In this document: positions 38,001 through 49,830 of the stretch, in pieces
Layout of the letters: every line of letters begins with the position of its first letter
Numbering within the stretch: the first letter of the stretch is position 1
Assembly (NCBI GenBank): GCA_022749755.1
Contig: CM040448.1
Span: 11,158,481-11,222,480, forward strand
Direction of reading: 5' to 3'
Length of the DNA: 64,000 nt
Source of the DNA: Azadirachta indica
Taxonomy: Eukaryota; Streptophyta; Magnoliopsida; Sapindales; Meliaceae
Program-made: the position numbers and the translations under genes
Notes under the pieces: model-generated
Database searches by the model: none
Seen by the model: only the letters and a program-made list of their open reading frames with translations
What the model was told of the DNA's origin: nothing

Positions 38001-39465
38001 TCTATTGTTAAGCCTTGCCGCATATTTCACTACAAAATGCAATTAAACCACTCTAAATCTTTCTTCCTACCTAGAAGAAGCTAAAAAAATTGACATTATA
38101 TAACCCAAATTATATGGGTGGTTTCGCTACTCACCTTGGCCTAACTTGAAACAAAAGGGAGATCCTTTATCATGATTGGAATATAAACAAGCAACTTCAA
38201 TGTTTCCATTAAAATGCACTAAAAACAAAGGAAAACATAAGAAGGAAAAATAACATAAGAACAAAAATGGAAATTCAGAACGCACTTGGGTTATTTTTTC
38301 ATGTCTTGTCTTAGAAATTTTCTCAGTTCCAAAAAAAAAAAAAAAAAAAAGGAAGCTAAACTGAGTTAAATTAAAAGAGTACCTTAAACTTTATATCCTA
38401 GAAATGAAGTTTGTCAAGAAGTTCCTCTCCTGAGAAATTGTTTTCCACAAGAAGCTCAAGCTTTACAACTCTAGAAATAAAGTAACTATTAAATAAATTC
38501 AAAACAATAAAATTTATGACAGATTTTGAATACAACAGTTGTTCAAATCTAAAGAAAGAACTTTTTGAATTAAAATAGCACAAAATTTTAGAGTAATTAA
38601 AAACTTGTAAGAACTCTAAAAATCAAGCCAATACCTACAAATTGAAGAAAATGCACCAACCTAGCCAAGAGAATAGAAGAAATCAAAATTACAATCGGGC
38701 AAAATCATCAAAATGAGGATAAATCCCAAAAAATTGACAAAGTGCGAATCTCGAATTTGAGTGAATTTAAAAAATATTATTTAACAACTTCTAGATTCCA
38801 TTCTAGAATTTTTTGTGAATCTTGGCAAAATCACACTTGATTCCTACAATTATGGCCTCTTCCATGAGCTTCGAATCCAATTATTAATAAAATTCATTGA
38901 ATAGCTGGTGTTGCGCACGAATTTGAGTTTGTTCTTGCAGTAGAGAGGCGAGGAAGCAGGCAACAACTCAGATTTTACCATGAGAAGGTTTAGTGAGCTT
39001 GAAGTCCTCTTTGATGCTGACTGTAGTGTTGGCCATTGATTAATTACGATTGGATTCTGATTTTTCTTTTGTGAAATATTTTAAAGAAAGATTCCATATT
39101 GGAGTGTTAAGGATAGAAAATTTTTCAAGCTTTCGGTATTTGAAGTCAAAATTTGGTTAAGGTGGGAAATTTTGGAGGCAAATATTTTGTCCAAATAAAA
39201 CTACATCGTTTTTCTTTTCTTTTGGCCAATTTTGTAGCGTAAAGGAGGTTATTTTGTAGCATTTTTATAATGCAAATTAATGCAATACCCAGCATTAATA
39301 AAATGCTATAAATAAAATATAAAATATAATAAAACAAAAAGTGTTATTATCTTAACACTAAATTGTAGCATTTTTTAAGAAATGCTATAATAAACCAATA
39401 TTTAATCATATTATTAAAAAAAATGCTACTATTAAATGCTACTATAAGTCATAGTAGTTGTAGTG
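35021..39465. mobile_element. Non-autonomous CACTA (En/Spm) DNA transposon, 4,445 bp
   Basis: Begins with CACTACAAGAAAA and ends with GTTGTAGTG, whose reverse complement CACTACAAC matches the start. It is flanked by the 3-bp direct repeat CTG (35018-35020 and 39466-39468), the target size of this superfamily. Removing the element restores TCCCTGGAAGAACAA, exactly the sequence in sister units (near 31,605 and 47,245). Both ends carry many GTAGCATTTT/AAAATGCTA subterminal repeats in both orientations, a usual CACTA feature. No transposase is seen: the longest open frames inside are under 125 codons and look low-complexity, so it must be mobilised in trans. It contains a tandem LTR-end fragment near its left side. 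Confidence 0.9.
35141..35345 (+). repeat. Two tandem ~101-bp copies of an LTR-end-like sequence
   Basis: The segment starting AGACGCGTTTTG recurs at 35242. Each copy contains TGTGTGCCCAAAGCGGACAA and ends in a TTACAAT-type sequence. The first copy runs into TTGGTATCA, which resembles an LTR 3' end plus a tRNA-Met primer-binding site. No retrotransposon body follows. Confidence 0.55.
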
Positions 39466-39770
39466 CTGGAAGAACAATTTCAGTAACACCAGCATCAATG
39501 CCGAAGTTTACGACATACTCAAGAGAGTCTCCAGCTCCTTCAACAGTCAAGAGCCAGTTCGAGATTTTTCCATCATCAGAAAAGGATATTAAATGTGCTT
39601 TGAAGAAGAAGTGTATCATCCGAAAAATCAGAAAGGATTGCCAATGTCCATACTGGCCGACGCAGAATGAGGTGCAACAGAATAAAGCTTGGCAACATTC
39701 TGGATGGTGGACTCCGATTGTACGTAGCAAGAACTGAAGGAGAAGGGCAAGATATACTGGTTGAGGATCC
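39466..39770 (-). pseudogene. WDR11-like fragment D, part 2
   Basis: Best preserved WDR11-like piece. On the minus strand it reads ESTIQNVAKLYSVAPHSAS, a stop or frame change, SDDTLLLQSTFNILF, then SDDGKISNWLLTVEGAGDS and YVVNFGIDAGVTEIVL. The SDDGKI-NWLLT-EGAGD order is the WD40 segment of plant WDR11. It is interrupted at its 3' end by the CACTA element and also carries stops, so it is a pseudogene. Confidence 0.7.
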
Positions 39771-40784
39771 CAATTTAACAAAAATACATACAAACATTAA
39801 AATTCAAGGAGATAAAATGAAGAATTCAAGTGAGTTAAAGTCAGATTCTATTATTTCTTCAGAAAGAATTGTCTGTAATACGAACCAAAGTGCATATTGT
39901 GTGTGTGATATGTTTGAGTACTGCCTTCAAGTACGCTTTTAGGGGCAGGACCACAACAATAGGCGATAAGGAATCAGAGATTCATCAAGTTGAAGAGTTA
40001 TTTCATAATCTGGATCCTTGAGCGAGTTTTTACAAGCACTGGACTAGAATTACTGGAAGAGTGGGCATTCTCACTGTTGTTCAATATTTTATTTTCATTT
40101 GTTATTTGAGGATGCAGTAATCCCACACCTTCACTATGTAGCAAGATGCTTTCTTCGTGTGCAGTTACAATCAAAATTAATTAAGCCTGTTTAAAACCTC
40201 TTTCTCTCTATGTGTATTGTTTACTTATTTTGCATTGGGGAAATTTTGATTTGTATAAACCAGTAACTAAAGACTATGGTAAAAATGTTGATGAATATCT
40301 TATAGCAGCAAAATGAGCTTCCATAGGAGAAGGTTGTTGCTCAGGGAAGTTCCCTTAAATGGTCTTGAAAAAGTGAAGAGCTTATTCTTTTAATCAAAGT
40401 TATTTTGTTTTTGTTGTCCTTCGACTGAGTTATGCCAAGAAGAAAGCCGTTCAAATAGCAGCCTACGATTATACTTAAAACCTATTTATGCAAAGGAAGG
40501 AAGCAATTACGTAAATCACCTAATAATTATGCCAAAAATCATCAATATTTATCAACTTAAGTAAAAACAGATATGTTGATAGTTGATGTCTGCGTATATA
40601 TATTTGAAAAAACAGATATGCTAAATTTGATTATTTTCTGAGATAAATAGCATGTACCGCAAATTATCCCATAATTTTTTGAAAATAGAAATTATATTAA
40701 ATATAATTTGAACTTAAGTACAATATTATCCTAATATTATCTCTTATAATTAAAATAAATAAATAAAATTAATGTCCTATTCCC

Positions 40785-40792
40785 TATATAAT
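40785..40792 (+). promoter_or_regulatory. TATA box, copy 6
   Basis: TATATAAT about 80 bases before the ATG, followed by CCCACC. Confidence 0.7.
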
Positions 40793-40871
40793 CCCACCAT
40801 TCTATCTAATGCTTTCCATCAACTAAAGGGAGTGAAGTAGTTGTGATCTTGCATTTTGAGTGTGAGAAAAA

Positions 40872-41183
40872 ATGAAAGGAGTGAAAGCAATAGTGATATT
40901 GATGTTAATTGCTTGTTGTTTAAGGGAAGGAGTAGCTGAGAATGAAGATTATGCTACTGCTGCTGCATCATATTATGGAAATGAAAATTGGCATGAACTG
41001 TCATGGTGGCACCCATGGGTGCCTCCATTTGGAATAAGACCAAGCCCATGGCCTATCCACCCACCTCTCCCATCAATCGGATGGCATTGGCCGCCTCACC
41101 CTCTTCCTCCTCTCCCATCTCATAAGCCATGGGGACTCGGATGGGGATCATGGGGTGTTCATCCACCTAAATCTGCTGCATAA
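40872..41183 (+). CDS. Trp/Pro/His-rich secreted peptide, copy 6 (103 aa, shortened tail)
   Basis: Intronless, open. Signal peptide MKGVKAIVILMLIACCLREG, spacer ENEDYATAAASYYGNENW, core HELSWWHPWVPPFGIRPSPW and IGWHWPPHPLPPLPSHKPWG, then LGWGSWGVHPPKSAA and stop. The stop replaces a CAA codon (TAA in CTGCATAAGCC), so the last residues QAKSN of the sisters are lost. Other changes are NENWHEL for NGNGHEV and GLGWG for GFGWG. The spacer groups it with copies 3 and 9. Shared 3' UTR motif at 41219-41231 with one change (CAACGTCTTGTTG). Its 3' UTR is then interrupted by about 240 extra bases relative to copy 3. Confidence 0.78.
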   Translation: MKGVKAIVILMLIACCLREGVAENEDYATAAASYYGNENWHELSWWHPWVPPFGIRPSPWPIHPPLPSIGWHWPPHPLPPLPSHKPWGLGWGSWGVHPPKSAA

Positions 41184-42184
41184 GCCAAATTCAATTAAAA
41201 CATGAATACAGGGTCAGTCAACGTCTTGTTGCTGTTGCTCTGCTAGTTATTTAAATTTAATTGGTTTTAATAAAGTTATTCCAATCAATCTGAAATAATC
41301 GAAAGGCAACTCTTAAGATTTGCTAATTTTTAGATTTCTGATTATTTTCAATATGAATCACGATATCCATTAAAAACAGAATTAAATCAATGAAAGAAAA
41401 ATAAAATTGGGTATATATTACTAAAAGAAAATCAAGTTAATAAAAGAAAAAAAAATGAAATAAAGTAATATTTTTTTTAGCATACCGAAGAAGTAATTGA
41501 TTGGGCGGTTGACAGATCATCCATTGTTTCTTTGAATATTGCTTCATTTGCATATAATAAGTAGTAGTTATTACATTTTTCATCTATTAATTACTCTTTT
41601 CTTTCTATTTCATTGATAGATAAAACCATTGTTTTACCGTTCAAGATTATTCCCTGCCTGAAGCATTAACCGATATCTTTACTCCAAAAAAATCAAATGA
41701 ACACTGACCATTTAAAACTTTTCCCATTTCTCACTTTAGCTCTGGCTTCTTGAAATGCCACTACTTCAATTTTCCCATGAGCATTCACAGTACTCAGAAT
41801 TTAGGCATGGAATACTCTAATTATCAACCATCTACACTTAATTTATATATAAACACAGATAATTGAATTATACAAAACAAGTGACAGCTAAAAGTAATAA
41901 AAGTAAAGTAAGCATTCAGAATTTTATACGTTAGCAGAAACCATAAGCCCATATTGACATATAGTGGGACCCCTGAAGACCGGTACAATTAACTACTCTA
42001 GAACAGAAAACTTTATCATTTAATTATAGCTTTATAATTTTTTAAATCGATTATTGGAAAAATATATATTTCAATCAATTAACGGACAGATATCGAGTAA
42101 ATTTACTTCTCAAGTTAGCTTTTGGCTTTTGGATTTCTGTGTCGCTTTTTTGCACCCCGGAAAACTGAAAGAAATTGTAGCTAG

Positions 42185-42265
42185 GGTGTCTAAAGTTGGG
42201 TACCGATTTCCTTCAACAAAACCACAGCTGGCGATAAGATTATAAAACACACAGTTCTCCATGGT
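42185..42265 (+). pseudogene. NAC-domain N-terminal remnant
   Basis: The stretch reads SKVGYRFPSTKPQLA, then a decayed ITN-like helix and ACACACAGTTCTC. It aligns base by base with the NAC gene start at 63,749 (CCTAAAGTTGGGTAC and AACACAGTTCTTG). Stops make it non-functional. The corresponding part of block 1 (near 27.2 kb) has lost it through a deletion. Confidence 0.6.
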
Positions 42266-43619
42266 ATAGCCCGGATTGTGATTTTTATGGGATTTACATG
42301 TAGATGAAAGCAATGGATTGCGGAATCGATTTACTGGAAGTGAAAATCTCTGTACAAAATGGCTGATGGATCATGTGCAAACAAAATTGCTGATGGATCA
42401 TGTGTATGGTTGGGTGATTGTGTCAATGTCCACATAAAAGCAATGGATTGCGGTTTCTGTGATAGCATTAAACAAACTTAGTAGACCAAAAAGAGAGCCA
42501 ACCAGTTTGGATAAGAAGAGAAATTAAATTAGAAATACAATTCCGACCCCTAAACTATGATGATCATTACGATAAGTTGGAGAAAAAATGAGTGTTTTTT
42601 TAATGATCTGAATTGAAGTACATGAAAATTACTTGAAAATTGGGCAATCTTTTAGTGTATTTCAGTCTTCATTGTTAGTTTTTAATGGAGAATGCAGTAA
42701 TCTCATTACTATATTGATTGTTTGATTGTTTATTCATTTTGCGATAATTTCCATCCCATAATTTAAAATCAAATATATATACATAAATTGTAACATCTAA
42801 GCACTTTCAAATTTTAAATATCTCTTATGATACATAACATATATAATTTTGTTATAAAAAATTACTGACTTATACCAAATCTTAACTCATAATTATATAC
42901 TAATGTAGTAATTTCAATTTTGCGAAATTATATATAATGTAATACAAATTATCCAACGACTATTCAAAAATTAAAATTAAATTAATTATAATTTTTATTT
43001 CAGTGTAATCTTATTTATAATATGTAATTATCACAATTTTATCCTAATATTATATTTTATGAGATTACATAATAAATAAATTTAAAATTAAGTAAAGAAT
43101 TAAATTTGAATTTTTTTAAATTTATTAGTTACCTCTAATATCATAACATTATTTGTAAACTATGCATTTAGTTATTAATATTTTAATATTATTTGTAAGG
43201 TATGTATATTTGAATTTTGTAAAACTTAAAATGAAAAGATGATAGATGCATTAAATTAATAAAAAAAAGGAAAAAAAAAAGGAGAGATTTAAAAATTACC
43301 AATAAAATTATTTGCTTTTAAAAAGCATTTATATATTTCTTTTATGAATGCTTTATGCTTTAGTGATGTTGGAAAGTAATAACTGTTTAAGAGATAAAAT
43401 GAACTTTGTGCTGGGGCAATGTTTTCATGTCAAAATGAGAGCATATAATCCATGCTAAATTACATACGTTGATTTTATTTATTTTTTCAAAATGTTGAAA
43501 CAAATCTATTCTAGTCTCTAGATTTGTAATAGTGAAGAAAAAATCATATCATTTTATAAATTTAATTATATATATATATATTATGTATGCAACAAATTAG
43601 CCAGTGTGGATTAGAGAGA

Positions 43620-44180
43620 TTAAGCTGTGTTCTTCTTCACTGCTACATTACCAGACAAGGGACTTTTGGCCGGTGGAGTCAATGCTACAGCTTCTTCCTG
43701 AGAATTTGAGTACATTTTGTACACAACCTGAAGTTTATTTTCTGGAACTTTTGAGTGGAAGTACACCAGAAGTTTAGCACAATCCATCATCTGTGCTTCT
43801 GAGAATTAATCCTGCGTGAAGCTTAAGAGTGTCATTCTAAGCGGGGCTTTTGTTCAGCGTACAACGAGCAGCATACACTGCTGATGCAGCAAGCATTGAT
43901 GGGCAGAACATTAGAGTATCATAATGCATTATACCCAATTCAGCCAGAAAATAGACCATCTTCTCCATTTCCTCATCAGGAATGGCTACAAGGAATACAT
44001 AATGTGCGGGAACAGTCAACGTCCATTCCAGTTTTCCAAGTATAGTTTTCTCCATGGCCAATACTCGTTAATGACTGTAAGCTTTGTCTGAAATGCATGC
44101 CAAGTCATTGACTTCAGGGGCCCAGATTTCTTCATACTTCGAAGCTATAAGCATAGCACCCATGCCCACTAATTTGTTGT
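43620..44180 (-). pseudogene. Cyclin B1 processed pseudogene, copy 2
   Basis: Duplicate of the pseudogene at 27,942-28,500. The longest open stretch (43,837-44,061) reads MEKTILGKLEWTLTVPAHYV, IPDEEMEKMVYFLAELGI, MHYDTLMFCPSMLAASAVYA, ARCTLNKSPA and then a stop where cyclins have Trp. The cyclin C-terminal fold is recognisable, but the N-terminal half and destruction box are missing and further frameshifts follow. Confidence 0.8.
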
Positions 44181-45818
44181 AGTAGTTAGTGTAGCATTAG
44201 CATCTAGATTTGTGCTACTTTTAGTAGTACCATTTCATTTTGCAGCCTTTACCCACAAGAAGGTTAATATTGATTAATCAAAAATTTAAAGTTTTCTTAT
44301 GGTTAAAGTCATTCTCCCATGAAATTAAGTTTTCTATATAGAAAACTTTAATAGCATAAAGGGTTTTATAAGGAGAAGAAAAATCATAGAGTTTTGCAAA
44401 CTCTAAAGATTGGTATGCAGATCTCTTCATTGGTATATAAAATCCTACAATGTAATTGTCTTAGAACATTTTAGCTTAATTTATATATTTTAAGGTTGGT
44501 GGGAGCATATAATTTATTAGTTTTATATAAGGTCTATAGTTTTGCTTGCAAAATTTGATTTTATTTTTATTATATGAAACATAATAATCTATTAAACCTT
44601 TAAATAAAATTTATGAATAATGTCACTTATTGACATAAGAATATTCACAGACAAATCCAAAAGAGCTTTATAATTGTTTCTCATAAGGAATACATTTAGA
44701 AAGCCACTTTCTTTGCGATTTTCACAACAGTATTATTGATGATCTTGTAAACCTGCAAGTGATAATATATTGCTGGTATTTTGATTGAAATATATATATA
44801 TATATATTATGTACGCGTGCTAACACATTACATATATCAATTTTATTTTTGTCTACATTCCACGTTGGTTAATCTGACTTATCTCTGGCACAATAACCCA
44901 CTCTGCATACCTAGGCTCCCACAAATCAGATGTTCAGTGCAAAATACCGACTTCCGGGACAACACCAAAATGTCCTATTGCAGTCCTTACTAGGTTTTTA
45001 ATTACCAGCATTTCTTGATGTAACTTCTTCGAAAAAGAATAATTAAATTACAAATGCACATGATAAAATTATATACAAATATCCAAATTCAAGGAGATAA
45101 AATAATTTACAAAGAATTAATTAATTCGATTGAGTTAACATCATATTCTATTATTTCTGAAGAGTCATCCTCAAATTTGCATGGACCGACGAGCTAGAAT
45201 TACTGGTAGAGTGTGCACTCGAACTGTTTTGTTCAGTCTTTTATTTGTATTTTTGATTGATGTAGTAATCACACTGCAATATGTACATTGCAGTTACAAT
45301 CAAAATTAAGGCCTCCTTAAAACCTCTTTCTCTATATGTTTGTTTTTTATTTATTTTGCATTTGGGTAATTTCGATTTGTATAGACCAGTAATTAAAGAG
45401 TATGGTAAAATTGTATACGAATATGTATCTTATGGCAGCAACAGCTTATTCTTTTAAACAAAGAATTTTTTTTTTTCAGTTGTTTTACACGGGATTGCCC
45501 TTACACTGAGTTATGCCAAGAAGAAAGTAATGCAAACGATCATACTTAAATCAATTTATGCAAAGAAGCAATTAGGTAAATCAACTAATAATTATGGCAA
45601 AAATAATCTTTATTTACAAAACGGATTTATCATAGTTAATCTACATATACTTGAAAAACAGATCTAATAAATCTGATTTTCTTTTCAAAGATAAATAATA
45701 CAAATTATCTCGTAAACTCTTTCAAAAATTCAAATTAAAGTAGCTATATTAGCATAGATTATCCTAATGTTATCTCTTATAATAAAAATAAATAAAATTA
45801 TCCTCCTATCCCATGCCC

Positions 45819-45826
45819 TATATAAT
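45819..45826 (+). promoter_or_regulatory. TATA box, copy 7
   Basis: TATATAAT about 80 bases before the ATG, followed by CCCACC. Confidence 0.7.
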
Positions 45827-45905
45827 CCCACCATTTTATTTAAAACTTTCCATCAACTAAAGAGAGTGAAGTGGTTGTGGTATCTCATTTTGAGTGTGAG
45901 CAAAA

Positions 45906-46229
45906 ATGAAAGGAGTGAACGGGATAGTGATATTGATGTTAATTGCTTGTTGTTTCAAGCAAGGACTTGGTGAGAGTGATGAAACTGCTGCTGCTGCATC
46001 ATATTATGGATACGGAAATGGGCATGAAGTGTCATGGTGGCATCCATGGTTGCCTCCATTTGGATTAAGACCAAGCCCATGGCCTATCCACCCACCTCTC
46101 CCATCAATCGGATGGCGTTGGCCGCCTCACCCTCTTCCTCCTCTCCCATCTCATAAGCCATGGGGATTCGGATGGGGGTCATGGGGTGTTCATCCACCTA
46201 AACCTGCTGCACAAGCCAAATCCAATTAA
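45906..46229 (+). CDS. Trp/Pro/His-rich secreted peptide, copy 7 (107 aa)
   Basis: Intact duplicate of copy 4. Signal peptide MKGVNGIVILMLIACCFKQG (Asn in place of Lys at position 5), spacer GESDETAAAASYYGYGNG, core HEVSWWHPWLPPFGLRPSPW and IGWRWPPHPLPPLPSHKPW, tail PPKPAAQAKSN. Core nucleotides are identical to copy 4 as far as I can see. Shared 3' UTR motif at 46251-46263. It sits 2.57 kb before copy 8. Confidence 0.82.
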   Translation: MKGVNGIVILMLIACCFKQGLGESDETAAAASYYGYGNGHEVSWWHPWLPPFGLRPSPWPIHPPLPSIGWRWPPHPLPPLPSHKPWGFGWGSWGVHPPKPAAQAKSN

Positions 46230-47119
46230 AGCATGGATAGCGACGTCAGTCAACATCTTGTTGCTGTTGGTCGGCTAGTTATTTAAATTTAATTAGCTTT
46301 AATAAAGTTGTCTTCTAATACCGCGTCATTTGAGATTGATGTAACGAAGAAGCGTTTAATACGAAGTTTGTTATTACATTTTCATTTATTATTATTATAT
46401 ATTTTTCTTTATTTTCATCTCCATTTCTTATATGTTTTTAATACTCTCAATAATTGGGTGCAATGGCGGCTTAACTTTTTTAAAAATAAAACCATGAACC
46501 AATTAAGTATTAAAGATGATGAAAGTATAAGTGGCTGATTCAAGAAGCACTACGTGAAGCCTCCAAAGATCATAAGAGGGAAAAAGCATTAGTGAATTAA
46601 ATTCATCTTTTAAAGAGTGATGGTTTAAACACTATTAAAAACCCCCACATCTATATCCAGTTCAAGGAGTTCAATACACGCAAGGATGTTATGCATCATG
46701 CACATGATTTTGATCATAATTTTTCCGAACTTTCATTTCACTCTGATCTGAGGCCCAGGCAAAAGAAAGAAAATGTCTTACCGGCTCAAGAACTGTCATC
46801 GTAATGGGCGCAGGGTGCTAGTGCAGAAGTCAGCAGGAAGTAAGGTGCCAAATAAGAGACAACTGATGGAAAATTACCAACCGAAGAATGGCTAAAGTGA
46901 TTTATTCCCCGATGAACTTCATTCATACTAATGTCATTACTTGCATCATTAAAAGGTTTTAACATGATGTTGAAAAGTATAATTAAGTGATAAAGTATTT
47001 AATTAGTCACAGTGGAAAAGCCGTGATGAAACAAAACTTGGAAACTACCATTAATCCGAAGGAAGTTGTATACAGCAATTACACTGTGCATAAATTGTTT
47101 ATTCACAGACCTTAGTAAA

Positions 47120-47400
47120 CTACGTACGTGCCTTGACGGGAGTGGTGGCTTCTGCTGAATGCCATTCACAGGGTCTAGTTGCTTACCTGCTTCAGAAATA
47201 TATAAGTCAATCACTACAGGGAGCGTGCTAGCTGTTAGTATTATTCCCTGGAAGAACAACGCACACCAGCATCCATGCCAAAGTTTATGACGTGCCCAAG
47301 AGAGTCCCCATCTCCTTGAGCATTTAAGAGCCCGCGATATTTTTCCCTCATCAGAAGTGGATAATTTCAGTAGTTAAAGAAGAAGTGTATCACCCGAAAA
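47120..47400 (-). pseudogene. WDR11-like WD40 gene fragment E
   Basis: Duplicate of fragment C. On the minus strand SEAGKQLDPVNGIQQKPPLP is readable, matching the EAGKQL-x-x-VNG segment of plant WDR11. It contains the intact TCCCTGGAAGAACAA site. Confidence 0.6.
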
Positions 47401-48471
47401 ATCACAGTAGTTAAAGAAGATAATTTCAGGCGCTAACCACAGTAGTTAAAAAGTCACATCCGTCATTAATTTAACAAATGACGCAATGTTGGTCACCACT
47501 GTACGATATATAGTTCCACCTCTGAAGAAGTGACCAACGTACCTTGTTCCCATTCTCGATCGTCATAACTCATACAATCCCGTGTAAAGAAATTGGATAG
47601 TTTGTTGGCTCTCTAAACTTTAATAAAATTCAACAGCTTAGAATCAATTACCAAGAAGTTGATATAGTAATTAAGGTCTATCCCTAGCTATACTAATTAA
47701 ACTTGTTTTAAACTGTTAAAAGTTAATCAACGAAAATAATAATTTTTTTAATTAAACAAACCCATTCTAGGTTTTTAATTGTAAAGAAAAAAAATAATAA
47801 TAATAATAGATTTTAGAAATTTATATAATTTTATTATACGATATTAACACATTATATTAATTTTATCTAACTTTTTTTTTTCGAGAACCTATACATATAC
47901 CTCTTAGAATATAAATAAATCAAATTTAATTCATAGATATAACTAGATTGTTTTCATGATGAGTTAACTTCTACAAAAGTTGACTATTTACTTTTTACAG
48001 AAAAGAAGAGCATTAGAATTTTTTTTGTTTGTTTTGGAGCTTAATGAGTTAAAAAATCTAATCCCACAGTGATAATGTTATGCCGAAAGTATCTCAAACT
48101 TTTGCTCTATTTTTCTAATAAATACATTATAAATTACGATTCAAATTAGATTTAATAAAAGTTAGTGTAACTATAGCATGTAAAGGTAAAATCAATTTCC
48201 AATATTTAAGTTTAAAAAATTAAGATAAAAGATAAAAGTAAATTTGATTTTTTTAAGTATAAATAATCTTTAATCTAAATTATCCCACAAACAATTCACA
48301 AAATTAAAATTAAAATAGTTATTATTTGAATTTAATAGTAAAAACTTATCTAATATGATATTTTATTAATTAATAAAGAAATAAAATTAATTTCCTTGCC
48401 CTACATAATCCCACCATTCTATCTGAAACATTTCATCAGTTGAAGTATCTCATTTTTTAGTGTGGGCAAAG

Positions 48472-48754
48472 ATGAAAGGAGCGAGAGTAATAATGGTATT
48501 GATGTTAATAATAGCATATCCTTTCAAGGAAGGACTCGGTGAATGGGCATGAAGTGTCATGGTGGCATCCATGGGTGCCTCCATTTGGATTAAGACCAAG
48601 CCCATGGCCTATCCACCCACCTCTCCCATCAATCGGATGGCATTGGCCGCCTCACCCTCTTCCTCCTCTCCCATCTCATAAGCCATGGGGATTCGGATGG
48701 GGGTCATGGGGTGTTAACCCACCTAAACCTGCTGCACAAGCCAACTCCAATTAG
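48472..48754 (+). pseudogene. Trp/Pro/His-rich peptide pseudogene, copy 8
   Basis: The signal-peptide part (MKGARVIMVLMLIIAYPFKE) runs into a stop after GLGEWA. A 44-base deletion relative to copy 7 removes the acidic/Ala spacer and shifts the frame. The whole core and tail stay open in the other frame (NGHEVSWWHPW to PPKPAAQANSN). The TATA box is also mutated to TACATAAT (48402-48409), and the double Cys of the signal peptide is lost (AYPF for ACCF). 3' UTR motif kept at 48794-48806. Confidence 0.85.
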
Positions 48755-49429
48755 AACATGAATATATATGATCTTCAATTCATGTTAATCAAGCAACATC
48801 TTGTTGCGATTGCTTGGCTAATTAATTAGATTTAATTAGCTTTAGTAAAATGGTTCCTTCTAATATTGCTTCATTTGAGATTGATCATGTAATGAAGAAG
48901 CATGTAATATAAAATATAATAGGTTGTTATTATATTTTTATTCATTTATAATTATTTTTCTTTATTTTCATCTTCCCTTTCTTACATATATTCTCAAAAT
49001 TTTGGTGATGCAATGGCAGCTTAACTTTTTCAAAAATAAAACCGTGAACTAAGTATTAAACATGATGAAAGTATAACTAATCAAGAAGCATATCATGAAG
49101 CCTGCTAAGATCATAAGAGGGAAAAACCATTAGTGATTAAATTCTATGTTAAAGAAGGAATGGTTTAAACACTCTTTAAACCCCCCACATCTATGACCGT
49201 TGACCCTAATAGGAGTGAGGTGCCAAATAAGAGACAGCAGGAAGATTACCAACCAAAGAATTTTGAAAAGTATAAAGAAATCACAAATAATTAAGTGAGA
49301 AAGTTTAGTAAGAAGAGTCGAGTCACAGTGGAAAAGTGAAGAGGAACAAAATTTGTTTACTAGCACTTAACAAGGGAGGTTTATGAAACAAATACAATAA
49401 CTACATAAAATGTTTATTCACAGACCTTA

Positions 49430-49830
49430 AATGACATATCTGTCTGACTGGAGGTGACGGCTTCAGCTGCCATTCACAGATTCTAGTTGCTTACCTGCTT
49501 CAGGGATAAGTCAATCACTATAAGAAGCAATGCTAGCTGTTAGTATCAGTTCCTGGATCTAAGAACAACTTTAGTAACAACACATCCATGCCAAAGTTTG
49601 TGACATATCTCCTTCGCCTACAGCCCGTTCAATATTTTTCCCTCATCAGAAATGAATATTAAATGTGTATTTGAAAAAAGTTTATCATCCAAAAAATCAA
49701 AAAAGAATTGTCAACGTCCACACTGGTTAAAGGTGAGAATGAGGTGAGTCCGACTAGTTAAATCTTGGCAATACCAACTGAGAATTTAAACTGGAGCCAG
49801 CTTCGTTGCAGTGGTGGACATACAAGGACG
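49430..49830 (-). pseudogene. WDR11-like WD40 gene fragment F
   Basis: Same antisense remnant downstream of copy 8, strongly decayed (partial AAGAACAACTTTAGTAACA and TTTTTCCCTCATCAGAAATG blocks). It extends to the TTAAATCTTGGCAA segment matching the ESTIQNVAKLY part of fragment D. Confidence 0.5.

Larger units (their letters stand above)
42770..48370. repeat. Segmental duplication, block 2 (partner 27,350-32,725)
   Basis: Second copy of the block holding a cyclin pseudogene, a peptide gene (copy 7), a WDR11 fragment and the promoter module of copy 8. Very high identity with block 1 suggests a recent duplication. An extra stretch near 42,850-43,090 is absent from block 1. Confidence 0.8.

Noticed and set aside
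35021..39465. CRISPR-like or satellite reading of the repeated TAGCATTTT motifs
   Set aside because: They are subterminal repeats of a DNA transposon in a plant genome; irregular spacing and both orientations.
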